From assembly GCA_022708105.1 (NCBI GenBank), contig JAKIZI010000015.1:1-36815 (forward strand): a stretch of 36,815 bases of DNA, written 5' to 3'. Shown in pieces: positions 17,426 through 25,734 of this stretch (the first letter of the stretch is position 1; every line of letters begins with the position of its first letter). The position numbers and the translations under genes are program-made. The DNA comes from Bacteroidota bacterium. Its GTDB lineage: Bacteria; Bacteroidota; Bacteroidia; Bacteroidales; WCHB1-69. The notes under the pieces are model-generated. The model saw only the letters and a program-made list of their open reading frames with translations, did not search any database and was not told the DNA's origin.

Positions 17426-18349
17426 ATGACAATACAACAATTAGAGTATATATGTGCTTTAGCGAAGCACCGTCATTTTGTAAAAGCTGCGGCAGCGTGT
17501 AATGTTACGCAACCTACATTAAGTATGATGATTCAAAAATTGGAAGATGAACTTGGCGTAATCATTTTCAATAGAGGAAATCATCCGATTACGATAACTT
17601 CAATAGGGGAGAAGATTATTGCACAAGGCAGAACAACACTAAATGAGCTTCACAGAATTACTGAATTGGCGGATAGTGAAACGAAACAAGTTGCAGGAGA
17701 TTTACGCATCGGTGTTATTCCGACTGTAGCACCATATTTAGTTCCGAAATTTATTATGCAATTTCGGAGTTCATATCCTCAAGTTTCCTTATCTGTTAAG
17801 GAGATGACGACAACGTCTATCATTACGCATCTGCTTCAATCTGATTTGGATATGGCTATTTTGGCAACCCCTTTGGATTATGAGGATATTTTGGAAATCC
17901 CATTATATTATGAAAAATTTGTTGCTTATTTTTCTGCTTCCTATTTTGATAAAGATATGCCGTTGCGAGCTACCGACTTACCCTTGGAACATATTTGGGT
18001 ATTACAAGAGGGGCATTGTTTGCGTACTCAAGTATTTAATTTTTGTCATAATAATATTACTAAAAATACGGAATACGAAGCAGGGAGTATTGATACATTA
18101 GTAAAAATAGTGGACAAAAATGGAGGTTATTCGGTAATTCCGGAGCTGCATATCGAATTTTTGAATGAGGAACAGCGAATGCATGTACGTACAATTGATA
18201 ATCCTCCGGCAGTTCGGGAGATTTCAATTGTAATTAAGAAAAATTATGCAAGAGAAGGAATGATTAATGCGGTAGTAAATATCGTAAAACAAGTAATCCC
18301 ACCTCACATGATAGATAATCGTTTAAAGAAATTTGCGGTAAAACTTTAG
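17426..18349 (+). CDS. oxyR: Peroxide-sensing LysR-family regulator OxyR
   Basis: The protein is 307 aa. The N-terminal winged helix-turn-helix (about residues 1-60, MTIQQLEYICALAKHRHFVKAA...VTQPTLSMMIQKLEDELG) is followed by the LysR substrate domain (about 90-295). The redox pair is Cys198 and Cys207 in GHCLRTQVFNFC, with the same spacing and flanks as the E. coli OxyR disulfide (GHCLRDQ...FC). This supports true OxyR over a generic LysR protein. On peroxide exposure the pair forms a disulfide and alters DNA binding. It diverges from a peroxiredoxin gene, the classical target arrangement, and its own -7 element lies inside the shared inverted repeat, suggesting autoregulation. Confidence 0.95.
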   Translation: MTIQQLEYICALAKHRHFVKAAAACNVTQPTLSMMIQKLEDELGVIIFNRGNHPITITSIGEKIIAQGRTTLNELHRITELADSETKQVAGDLRIGVIPTVAPYLVPKFIMQFRSSYPQVSLSVKEMTTTSIITHLLQSDLDMAILATPLDYEDILEIPLYYEKFVAYFSASYFDKDMPLRATDLPLEHIWVLQEGHCLRTQVFNFCHNNITKNTEYEAGSIDTLVKIVDKNGGYSVIPELHIEFLNEEQRMHVRTIDNPPAVREISIVIKKNYAREGMINAVVNIVKQVIPPHMIDNRLKKFAVKL

Positions 18350-18385
18350 TTATTTCCTTCAGCGCAAAACCATTGCCTTTCTCCG

Positions 18386-18418
18386 GGGTGAGACGGTAGG
18401 TGGAAAGCCGTCACACCC
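18386..18418. other. GC-rich hairpin without T-run, between oxyR and hydA
   Basis: GGGTG-A-GACGG (18386-18396) pairs with CCGTC-A-CACCC (18408-18418) across an 11-nt loop, giving ten pairs with one A-A mismatch. It lies 36 bp after the oxyR stop and has no following T-run on either strand. It could be an mRNA 3'-end stabiliser or processing hairpin for oxyR. It is unusual for its GC content in an AT-rich gap. Confidence 0.5.
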
Positions 18419-18500
18419 AAAAAATTCATCAAATTATCAAACAAAATAGTATAATTTTGCATCAGATATTTCTAATTTTTAAGAATTTACGATGATAACA

Positions 18501-18531
18501 AAAAAAGGAGGCAACAAACGGCCTCCTTTTT
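18501..18531 (-). terminator. Bidirectional terminator of the hydCBA operon
   Basis: AAAAGGAGGC (18503-18512) pairs perfectly with GCCTCCTTTT (18521-18530) across an 8-nt loop. On the minus strand a long T-run follows, 25 bp after the hydA stop. The plus-strand T-run can also stop read-through from oxyR. Confidence 0.88.
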
Positions 18532-18555
18532 AGATGTATTGAACAGTTTAAGGAA

Positions 18556-20340
18556 TTAATATCGATTTCTTTCGGTATAATAGGTATGGAGTAATTTATG
18601 AGATTTGTGACTGTTAGGTTCTTCCAAAAATTCTTCATAAATAGCTTTGATTTCAGGATTTTCGTGAGATTTCCGAATCGGCATTTTTTCATCTTCTTTG
18701 TAGATGGCCTCCATACGTGCCGTTCTGATTTCAACATTTGTCGGGATTGGTTGTCCACCGCCACCGAGGCATCCGCCCGGACAAGCCATAATTTCCACAA
18801 AATGGTATTCTACTTTTTTGTCTTTAATAGCTTGTACCAAATTTCTTGCATTGGCAAGTCCATGTGCAATAGCTACTTTCAGTTCTACTCCTTCAAGGAA
18901 ATCCCATTCAGGTTTCACCTTTTCAAGTCGGAGTGATGCTTCTTTAATACCTTCAAAGCCTCGCACCGGTATAATATTTAATTTTTCGAACGGAACTTCA
19001 CGACCAGTTACGATTTCATAAGCGGTTCGAATGGCAGCTTCCATAACCCCGCCGGTAGCTCCGAAAATCACAGCGGCTCCTGTTGAAGCGCCCATAATGC
19101 TGTCATAATTTTCTGCTTTTAATGTATTCACATTCACGCCGGTTTGTTGAATCATTGAGGCTAATTCCCTTGTTGTCAGAACATAGTCCACATCTTGAAA
19201 TCCACTGTCCCTCATTTCAGGACGATTGGCTTCGTATTTTTTGGCCGTACAAGGCATAATCGAAACGCTAATCATATTTTTCGGGTCAATTCCCTTTTTT
19301 TCGGCATAATAAGTTTTGGCTAAAGCTCCAAACATTTGTTGCGGTGATTTACAAGTAGATAGATTTGGTAAGAAATCGGGGTAAATGTGTTCGATAAATT
19401 TAATCCATCCCGGAGAACAGGAGGTGAACATGGGGAGTGCTGTAGAAGCATCGCCGTCCACTAAAGCTTTTTTGAGACGAGATAACAATTCGGTGCCTTC
19501 TTCCATAATAGTTAAGTCGGCGCTCCAATCGGTGTCTAAAATGGAGTCGAAGCCCATACTTCTGAGTGCAGCGACCATTTTTCCAGTTACGCGGTGTCCT
19601 GGACGAAGTGCGAAACGTTCTCCAAGTGCAACTCTCACTGCGGGTGCAGTTTGGACAACCACATGTTTGCTCGGGTCATAAATAGCATCCCAAACTTCTT
19701 CAATATAATTACGTTCTATTAAAGCTCCGGTAGGACAGCGATTGATACATTGTCCACAATTGGTGCAAACAACTTCTGACATTGGTTTATCTAAAAATGT
19801 CGTCATAATGGTATGCATTCCTTTATAAGACATGGTTAGTGCATTTACTCCTTGTATTTCTGCACAAGTACGCACGCAACGAGTACAACGAATACACTTG
19901 CTTGAATCTTTCTGAATAGCATAGGAAGACATATCAGGGTTAGATTCGCGGCGAAGACTGAGAAACAACTCTTCATCGGTTCTGTATTCCAGGGCCAGTG
20001 TTTGTAATTCACAGCTATTACTTTTGCTACATTTAATACAATTGATATTGTGTTCGGTTAAAAGCAACTCTAAAATATGTTTACGTGCCTGACGTATTTG
20101 CTGGGTATTAGTTAGGATTTCCATTTTCTCTTTTACGGGAGTAGCGCAAGATGCTACTAAAGTTTTATCTCCTTTGACTTCAACTACACAAATACGGCAA
20201 TTCCCTGCAACACATAAATCGTCATGATGACAGAGTGTAGGAATATGGACATTTAACATTTTGGCAGCGTTCAGTATGGTGGTTCCCTCTGCTACTTGGA
20301 GCGGGGTTCCGTTGATGGTTATATTGACGGTATTATTCAT
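18556..20340 (-). CDS. hydA: NADH-linked [FeFe]-hydrogenase catalytic subunit HydA
   Basis: The protein is 594 aa. Domains in order: a plant-type [2Fe-2S] domain (Cys37, 48, 51, 65); a His-ligated [4Fe-4S] site (His97, Cys101, 104, 110); two [4Fe-4S] ferredoxin clusters (Cys149/152/155/159 and 192/195/198/202); then the H-cluster domain. The H-cluster motifs are L1 FTSCSPGW (305-312), L2 IMPCTAKKYE (Cys364) and L3 EIMACPGGCLGGGGQP (Cys520, Cys524). The proton-relay Cys308 is present. The next residue, a [4Fe-4S] ligand Cys in the Clostridium enzyme, is Ser309, a variant reported in the family motif. The protein takes electrons from HydB and makes or oxidises H2 in the cytoplasm. An AGGAGG ribosome site (20354-20349) lies 8 nt before the ATG and overlaps the hydB end. 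Maturases HydE/F/G are not in the window. Confidence 0.95.
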   Translation of the reverse strand: MNNTVNITINGTPLQVAEGTTILNAAKMLNVHIPTLCHHDDLCVAGNCRICVVEVKGDKTLVASCATPVKEKMEILTNTQQIRQARKHILELLLTEHNINCIKCSKSNSCELQTLALEYRTDEELFLSLRRESNPDMSSYAIQKDSSKCIRCTRCVRTCAEIQGVNALTMSYKGMHTIMTTFLDKPMSEVVCTNCGQCINRCPTGALIERNYIEEVWDAIYDPSKHVVVQTAPAVRVALGERFALRPGHRVTGKMVAALRSMGFDSILDTDWSADLTIMEEGTELLSRLKKALVDGDASTALPMFTSCSPGWIKFIEHIYPDFLPNLSTCKSPQQMFGALAKTYYAEKKGIDPKNMISVSIMPCTAKKYEANRPEMRDSGFQDVDYVLTTRELASMIQQTGVNVNTLKAENYDSIMGASTGAAVIFGATGGVMEAAIRTAYEIVTGREVPFEKLNIIPVRGFEGIKEASLRLEKVKPEWDFLEGVELKVAIAHGLANARNLVQAIKDKKVEYHFVEIMACPGGCLGGGGQPIPTNVEIRTARMEAIYKEDEKMPIRKSHENPEIKAIYEEFLEEPNSHKSHKLLHTYYTERNRY

Positions 20341-20354
20341 AATTTGTTCCTCCT

Positions 20355-21515
20355 TTAATAAACGATTTCTTCTCTAAAATTTTCAATAATGGATTTAAAA
20401 GCGTTGCCGACAGATCTGCCCAATCCACATTTAGATGCATATTTCATAGTATTGGCAAGCTTAAGTAATTCATCTAAATATGATTTTGGTTTTTCTTTTC
20501 TTTTTACAGCCCGAACGCCGCGTAATAATTGTTGGGTTCCGACACGGCAAGGGGTACATTGGCCACAGGATTCCTCTTCAAAAAAGACTAGATAATTTTC
20601 TAATATATTATACATGGAGCGAGAAGAGTTGAAAACTTTCATAGAACCCCCTGTTGGTATTCCTTCATAACCGATAATGGTATTGGCAAATTCCTTTCTT
20701 GGAACACAGAATCCTGATGCCCCTCCAACTTGAACTGCTTTAGTATCTCCATCGCCAAATTCTTCAACAAATTCTTGAACAGTCATTCCCATTTCGAGTT
20801 CAAAAACGCCCTCTTTGCAACAATCTCCGGAAACAGAAAAGAGCTTACTTCCTTGAGATGCTTTTGTCCCCAATTTTTTATATTCGGCAGAGCCTATTTC
20901 AGCGATAATCATTGTGTTCACAAAAGTTTCCACATTATTAACTACCGTTGGTTTGCCCAAATATCCCCAATTTACGGGAAATGGAGGTTTATTGGTCGGT
21001 TCGCCACGGTGTCCTGCCATAGATTGTAATAATGAGGTTTCTTCCCCACAAATATATGCTCCGGCACCAAAAACCAACTCAAGTTTAAAGTTAATTCCTA
21101 AAGCTCGGATGCTGTTCTCCATACGATCGATGGCAATTCTTAGTTTTGTTCCTAGAAATTTGTATTCACCTCTAAGATAGATGAATCCTTCTTTTGCTCC
21201 AACTATATATGCAGCTAAGGCCATTCCCCATACAACTTTGTCGGACGCTTTGGTTAAAATTTCACGGTCCTTAAAAGTTCCCGGTTCCCCTTCATCTGCA
21301 TTACAAACCACGTATTTTACATCAGAGTTAGTTTCTTTTACTATTTTCCACTTTAAGCCGGTGGGAAAACCTGCTCCTCCGCGGCCTTTTAATCCTGAAT
21401 CCAATAATTCTTGAATGAACGCATCCCGGCCCATTTTCATTACATTTTTCATTAATGCGTTACAATCCATATATTCTTTAAAAATTAGTTCTGTCCTTTT
21501 TAATTGTGTAGCCAT
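20355..21515 (-). CDS. hydB: Hydrogenase flavin subunit HydB, NuoF-like, compact form
   Basis: The protein is 386 aa and homologous to NuoF. The NADH/FMN site shows GRGGAGFPTGLKW (about residues 44-56), NADEGEPGTFKDRE and GAGAYICGEETSLLQS. The [4Fe-4S] site is SCGQCTPCRVG plus the later KCGLG near the C-terminus. Electron-bifurcating HydB proteins such as that of Thermotoga are over 600 aa, with an N-terminal thioredoxin-like [2Fe-2S] domain and a C-terminal two-cluster ferredoxin domain. Both are missing here: the protein ends FREEIVY just after the NuoF core. The subunit oxidises or reduces NAD(H) and passes electrons to HydA. The reduced domain set makes a simple NADH-H2 enzyme more plausible than bifurcation, but this is inference. 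It is separated from hydC by 25 bp and from hydA by 14 bp. Confidence 0.93.
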   Translation of the reverse strand: MATQLKRTELIFKEYMDCNALMKNVMKMGRDAFIQELLDSGLKGRGGAGFPTGLKWKIVKETNSDVKYVVCNADEGEPGTFKDREILTKASDKVVWGMALAAYIVGAKEGFIYLRGEYKFLGTKLRIAIDRMENSIRALGINFKLELVFGAGAYICGEETSLLQSMAGHRGEPTNKPPFPVNWGYLGKPTVVNNVETFVNTMIIAEIGSAEYKKLGTKASQGSKLFSVSGDCCKEGVFELEMGMTVQEFVEEFGDGDTKAVQVGGASGFCVPRKEFANTIIGYEGIPTGGSMKVFNSSRSMYNILENYLVFFEEESCGQCTPCRVGTQQLLRGVRAVKRKEKPKSYLDELLKLANTMKYASKCGLGRSVGNAFKSIIENFREEIVY

Positions 21516-21540
21516 GATATTTCGATTTTTTGATTAATAA

Positions 21541-22005
21541 CTATTTCTTCATGTAACTTAATAAAATGTCTTTTACCTTTTCAGGAGTGAGCTCCGTGTA
21601 ATATTCGTCATTGATTAACATGGCAGGGCCCTTATGGCACCAACCTAAACAATTTGTGAAATTCAGAGAGAATTTCCCGTCAGGGGTTGTTTCTCCGGGT
21701 TTAATTGCAAGCATCTCTGTAATAGCTTCTATGATATCATCTTTATGTTTCATATCACAGATAATGGTTTGACAAACCCTTATAGAATACTTGCCTTGAC
21801 GCTCGGTCGCTAAAAAAGAATAAAATGTAGCCGTTCCGTAAACATCTGCAGTAGAGATATCTAGTTCCTTTGCAATGTTTACCATGTTTTCGTCACTTAA
21901 ATAGTAGAATTGTTCTACGACTTCTTGCAAAATTGGCATAAGACTTTCTCGTTTTCTGCCGTATTTGTTTGCTAATTGATTTATGAATTCTTCGCTGTTT
22001 GACAT
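21541..22005 (-). CDS. hydC: Hydrogenase [2Fe-2S] subunit HydC, NuoE-like
   Basis: The protein is 154 aa with an N-terminal helical part (KYGRKRESLMPILQEV) and a thioredoxin-like [2Fe-2S] fold. Cluster ligands are Cys-x4-Cys in VCQTIICDMK and Cys-x3-Cys in NCLGWCHKGP, as in NuoE and HydC. The length matches the family (about 150-165 aa). It is the first gene of hydC-hydB-hydA, and in the complex it relays electrons beside the HydB flavin site. The best promoter match lies about 300 bp upstream, giving a long untranslated leader with a strong palindrome just before the start codon. Subunits of complex I share this fold, but the hydrogenase context decides. Confidence 0.94.
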   Translation of the reverse strand: MSNSEEFINQLANKYGRKRESLMPILQEVVEQFYYLSDENMVNIAKELDISTADVYGTATFYSFLATERQGKYSIRVCQTIICDMKHKDDIIEAITEMLAIKPGETTPDGKFSLNFTNCLGWCHKGPAMLINDEYYTELTPEKVKDILLSYMKK

Positions 22006-22040
22006 AAGATTGTTTTTTTGGTTAATAATATATTGTAAGA

Positions 22041-22073
22041 GTTAATTTTTCTACTTTTATGTGGAAAATTAAC
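22041..22073. promoter_or_regulatory. Inverted repeat in the hydCBA leader
   Basis: GTTAATTTT (22041-22049) and AAAATTAAC (22065-22073) form a perfect 9-bp inverted repeat, with inner bases nearly extending it. It lies 36 bp upstream of the hydC start and far downstream of the predicted transcription start. It could be a repressor site or an RNA hairpin affecting hydC expression. No regulator family is recognised. Confidence 0.45.
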
Positions 22074-22315
22074 ATGAAGTTTTTCTCATACGGCATATTC
22101 TATCTTTAGAATAATAAATTATTAATTTGTAAGACCTTAATTCAGTGTAAGTTAAAGCTGAGAGTCTTTTAAGATTTTGTTCACAATTTCAGGAAGAACA
22201 TTTCTCCTTTAATCCAATTTCTATACGGTTCTGGGGGTGAGAATTACCCTTTATTATGTGGTTTGTTGAGGACCGGAGCTATTATTGAAATGTTGTAGTG
22301 CTGTTTTTTCAGTCG

Positions 22316-22345
22316 CAAATTTATATTTTTTTTTTGATTATGCAA
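22316..22345 (-). promoter_or_regulatory. Promoter of the hydCBA operon
   Basis: On the minus strand TTG (22345-22343, within TGTTG) is followed after 19 bp by TAAATTTG (22323-22316), an excellent match to the Bacteroidota -33/-7 promoter. Transcription would begin near 22309, inside a small CTG-N6-CAG palindrome (22301-22312), leaving a leader of about 300 nt. Alternative nearer promoters cannot be excluded. Confidence 0.65.
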
Positions 22346-22622
22346 CATTTTTTTGATTTTTTTAAAAATAATTTATTTCAATCCTATTTATCTTTTTTGA
22401 AATCAGATTGATACGTCAACAAAATTTTATTTGTTAATAATTTATTATTCTACATCCAGACTTGGTTATTAATTTCTGTTTTTAATAAAAGAATTATTTT
22501 TTTGTTAAAAATATGGAATGTATGTTTTGATGCTTCATTGAAATATCCATATGAGAAATTTTAAAAATTCTAAAATCATTATAAATAAGAATAAGACGAT
22601 GGATAAAGAATAAAAAAAAATG

Positions 22623-22630
22623 TAAATTTG
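22623..22630 (+). promoter_or_regulatory. -7 element of gcvP
   Basis: TAAATTTG matches TAnnTTTG and lies 49 bp before the gcvP ATG, suggesting a leader of about 40 nt. No TTTG -33 element is seen at the usual distance, so confidence is moderate. Confidence 0.5.
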
Positions 22631-22679
22631 CATCTTTAAATTAAAAATCAATTCATAATATAAATAAATATAAATCAGT

Positions 22680-25529
22680 ATGATAAAAGATGATTTTGCA
22701 AAAAGACACATAGGTCCTGATCAGGAAGAAACTAAAAAAATGTTGTCGGTAATTGGGGTTAAATCCATGGAAGAGTTAATTGAGAAGACAATTCCTTCAA
22801 AAATTCGTTTAAAGAATCCTTTGCCATTGCCGGATGGAATGCAAGAGGGCGAATATTTATCGATGATGAAATCGCTTATGGCAAAAAATAAACTCTATAA
22901 ATCATATATTGGTTTGGGACATTATAATACTTATACTCCGGCTGTTATACTGAGAAATATTTTTGAAAATCCGGGTTGGTACACCTCTTATACTCCTTAT
23001 CAGGCTGAAATTTCACAAGGACGTTTAGAGGCATTGTTGAATTATCAAACTATGGTTTCAAGTCTCACGGGAATGCCCATCGCCAATGCTTCAATGCTTG
23101 ATGGGGCAACTGCTTCCGGCGAAATGATGTTGATGTTCTATAATAGCAGAAGTAGAGAAGCTATTAAAAACAATGTGGTTAAATTTTTTGTTTCGGAAGA
23201 TCTATATGAACATACGATAGGGATTTTAAAAACGAATGCAGCACCTTTAGGCATTGAGCTTGTGATAGGCAAAGCAGATCAAGTGGAATTGGATAATTCT
23301 TATTTTGGCGCCATTATTCAATATCCTAATGGTCATGGGGACATTCACGACTATTCCGCATTTGTAGAAAAAGCAAAAGCGCATCAGATTTTTGTCGGTG
23401 TCGAAGCAGATTTGCTTTCACTTACATTATTGGTTCCTCCGGGGGAATGGGGGGCAGATTGTGTAACAGGAACTACGCAGCGTTTTGGAATTCCGATGGG
23501 CTTTGGAACGGCTGCTGCCGGCTATTTCGCATGTAAAGAAGATTTTAAAAGACAAATGCCCGGACGTATCATAGGAATTACCGTGGATGCAGAAGGAAAT
23601 AAAGCATTTCGGATGGCGTTGCAAACCAGAGAACAACATATCAAAAGAGAACGTGCAACTTCAAACATTTGTACTGCCAGTGCATTAAACGCAATTATGG
23701 CCGGATTCTATGGTATGTGGCATGGCTCCGAAGGATTAAAAAACAAGGCTGTTAAAATAAATGTGTTGGCCGGAGTTTTGGCGCAGGAAGCTCAGAAATA
23801 TGACTATAAACAATACAATCGCTATTTCTTTGATACCCTTTGTTTTGAAGTTCCTAAAGGCATATCAACTAAAGAAGTTCAAAAAACAGCGTTGTCTTAT
23901 CAGATGAATTTTAAATATTATTGTGATACATGTTTTACAATTTCAATTGATGAAACAACGACACTTAATGATATTAATCAAATCTTGGAAGTACTAGCCA
24001 AAGCTGCCGGAAAGACTTTTTCACCATACGTTTGTGTCCCGACGACAGATTTGCCATCGTATATTCCCCCTCAATTAACAAGAAAAAGTCCGTTTATGGA
24101 ACATGATATTTTTAATAAGTATCATTCGGAAACGGAAATGATGCGTTACATGAAGAAATTGGAGATTAAAGATCTTTCTCTTAACAGAGCTATGATTCCT
24201 CTTGGATCCTGTACGATGAAATTAAATGCAGCGGCAGAAATGCTCCCATTAAGCTGGGCAGAAGCTTGTGTTGTACATCCTTATGCTCCAACAGATCAAG
24301 CTTCCGGTTATTTGGAAATGATTGAAGAAATGAGTCAATGGCTATGTACGATCACCGGTTTTAAGGCAATCTCTTTCCAGCCCAATTCAGGAGCCGCCGG
24401 AGAATATGCAGGAATGACGGTGATAAGAAATTATCATCAAAGTAGGGGAGAAGGCCATCGCAATATTTGTTTGATTCCGTCATCGGCTCACGGAACCAAT
24501 CCCGCATCTGCTGCAAAAGCCGGCAATGTGATTGTAGTCGTAAAATCAACGCCTGAAGGAGAAGTGGATATTGAAGATTTGAGAACAAAAGCCGAACAAT
24601 ATAAAGAGAATCTTGCTTGTTTGATGATTACCTATCCTTCAACTCATGGAGTTTTTGAAGAAGCAATTCTTGATATTATTAAGATAATCCATGAAAATGG
24701 AGGTTTGGTTTATATGGATGGAGCCAATATGAATGCACAAGTGGGACTTACATCACCCGGATTTATGGGGGCGGATGTATGCCATTTGAATCTTCACAAA
24801 ACCTTTGCAATGCCGCATGGTGGCGGTGGCCCGGGTGTTGGTCCTATTGCAGTGGCGGAACATTTGGTTGATTTTCTTCCGAATCATCCTTTGGTTAATG
24901 TCGGTGGTTCTAAAGGAAATCAAGTTGCCGCTTCCCCATTCGGAAGTGCATACCTGCTTCCTATTACTTATGCATATATGAAAATGTTAGGTGGCAATGG
25001 TTTAAGACAAGCTACAGAATATGCTATTCTTAATGCTAATTATATTAAATCAAGATTACAAGGCCATTATAAAATATTATATACCGGATCAAATGGAATG
25101 TGTGCCCATGAAATGATTCTTGATTGCAATGAATTTGAAAAAAGTGCAGGTGTTCAGGTCGGAGATATTGCCAAGAGATTGATGGATTATGGATTCCACG
25201 CTCCAACAGTTGCATTTCCTGTTCATGGAACTCTGATGGTGGAACCTACCGAAAGTGAACCATTAAGCGAAATAAATCGTTTATGTGATGCTTTAATTTC
25301 TATTCGTGAGGAAATTAGAGAAATTGAGGAAGGTAAAGCCGATCGCGTTAATAATGTGATTAAACGAGCTCCACATACCATGACCGTCGTTTGTGCCGAA
25401 GCATGGGATCGTCCATATAGCAGACAAAAAGCTGCTTTCCCTATGCCGCATGAAGATAAATATTGGCCAACCGTCAGCAAAATTGATGATGCCTTCGGAG
25501 ATCGAAATTTGGTCTGCTGTATTGGCTAA
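22680..25529 (+). CDS. gcvP: Glycine dehydrogenase (decarboxylating), P protein of the glycine cleavage system
   Basis: The protein is 949 aa, the full-length single-chain form rather than the split GcvPA/GcvPB. The N-terminal half starts with FAKRHIGPDQEETKKML and includes GLGHYNTYTPAVILRNIFENPGWYTSYTPYQAEISQGR. The C-terminal half carries the PLP lysine, Lys707 in HLNLHKTFAMPHGGGGPGVG, and the glycine-rich loops around it. GcvP decarboxylates glycine and loads the aminomethyl group on the lipoyl arm of GcvH. GcvT, GcvH and Lpd are not adjacent. Reducing equivalents from glycine cleavage end as NADH, which the nearby NADH-linked hydrogenase could reoxidise, though this link is only suggestive. 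It has its own -7 element and terminator, so it is probably monocistronic. Confidence 0.97.
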   Translation: MIKDDFAKRHIGPDQEETKKMLSVIGVKSMEELIEKTIPSKIRLKNPLPLPDGMQEGEYLSMMKSLMAKNKLYKSYIGLGHYNTYTPAVILRNIFENPGWYTSYTPYQAEISQGRLEALLNYQTMVSSLTGMPIANASMLDGATASGEMMLMFYNSRSREAIKNNVVKFFVSEDLYEHTIGILKTNAAPLGIELVIGKADQVELDNSYFGAIIQYPNGHGDIHDYSAFVEKAKAHQIFVGVEADLLSLTLLVPPGEWGADCVTGTTQRFGIPMGFGTAAAGYFACKEDFKRQMPGRIIGITVDAEGNKAFRMALQTREQHIKRERATSNICTASALNAIMAGFYGMWHGSEGLKNKAVKINVLAGVLAQEAQKYDYKQYNRYFFDTLCFEVPKGISTKEVQKTALSYQMNFKYYCDTCFTISIDETTTLNDINQILEVLAKAAGKTFSPYVCVPTTDLPSYIPPQLTRKSPFMEHDIFNKYHSETEMMRYMKKLEIKDLSLNRAMIPLGSCTMKLNAAAEMLPLSWAEACVVHPYAPTDQASGYLEMIEEMSQWLCTITGFKAISFQPNSGAAGEYAGMTVIRNYHQSRGEGHRNICLIPSSAHGTNPASAAKAGNVIVVVKSTPEGEVDIEDLRTKAEQYKENLACLMITYPSTHGVFEEAILDIIKIIHENGGLVYMDGANMNAQVGLTSPGFMGADVCHLNLHKTFAMPHGGGGPGVGPIAVAEHLVDFLPNHPLVNVGGSKGNQVAASPFGSAYLLPITYAYMKMLGGNGLRQATEYAILNANYIKSRLQGHYKILYTGSNGMCAHEMILDCNEFEKSAGVQVGDIAKRLMDYGFHAPTVAFPVHGTLMVEPTESEPLSEINRLCDALISIREEIREIEEGKADRVNNVIKRAPHTMTVVCAEAWDRPYSRQKAAFPMPHEDKYWPTVSKIDDAFGDRNLVCCIG

Positions 25530-25554
25530 AAATCATTCTTTAATCTCAAAACTT

Positions 25555-25598
25555 AACTTCGTATTGATTTATCTTTAAATAGATACGAAGTTTTTTTT
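25555..25598 (+). terminator. Rho-independent terminator of gcvP
   Basis: AACTTCGTAT (25555-25564) pairs perfectly with ATACGAAGTT (25583-25592) and is followed by a run of T. It lies 25 bp after the gcvP stop and separates gcvP from the downstream sensory unit. Confidence 0.88.
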
Positions 25599-25652
25599 AT
25601 TTTAAAATTGAATATATTCTATAAAAAAATATCTATTATTGCAAAAAGTTAT

Positions 25653-25660
25653 TACCTTTG
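25653..25660 (+). promoter_or_regulatory. -7 element of the HydS/phosphatase unit
   Basis: TACCTTTG matches TAnnTTTG and lies after the gcvP terminator, about 75 bp before the first gene of the unit. A TTG at 25639-25641 is too close for a standard -33 element, so promoter strength is uncertain. Confidence 0.5.
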
Positions 25661-25734
25661 CGTATTACTTTTCGGGAATAGAGATTTTTTAGTTAATTCA
25701 TTCTTAATAATAATAAATAAAATAGGAGGAAATG

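Larger units (their letters stand above)
22006..22679. other. 674-bp gene-free region between hydC and gcvP
   Basis: No gene is supported here on either strand. It contains the hydC leader (about 22006-22309) with an inverted repeat at 22041-22073, the minus-strand hyd promoter at 22316-22345, very AT-rich sequence from about 22320 to 22620, and a gcvP -7 element at 22623. No glycine riboswitch is recognised upstream of gcvP. Confidence 0.7.

Noticed and set aside
17314..17427. N-terminal extension of the peroxiredoxin to residue -38
   Set aside because: The extension is AT-driven, overlaps the divergent promoter and the oxyR start, and family members begin near the ATG at 17313.
22175..22200. 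Possible Rex operator in the hydC leader (TTGTGAA on the minus strand)
   Set aside because: Only one half-site is present; the inverted partner at Rex spacing is absent.
22227..22262. TPP-riboswitch-like words (GGGGTGAGAATTACCCTT)
   Set aside because: The GAACCTGAT and GATAATGCC parts of the aptamer are missing, and no thiamine gene follows.
22440..22679. Glycine riboswitch upstream of gcvP
   Set aside because: No aptamer core sequences are present; the region is plain AT-rich DNA with a -7 element.
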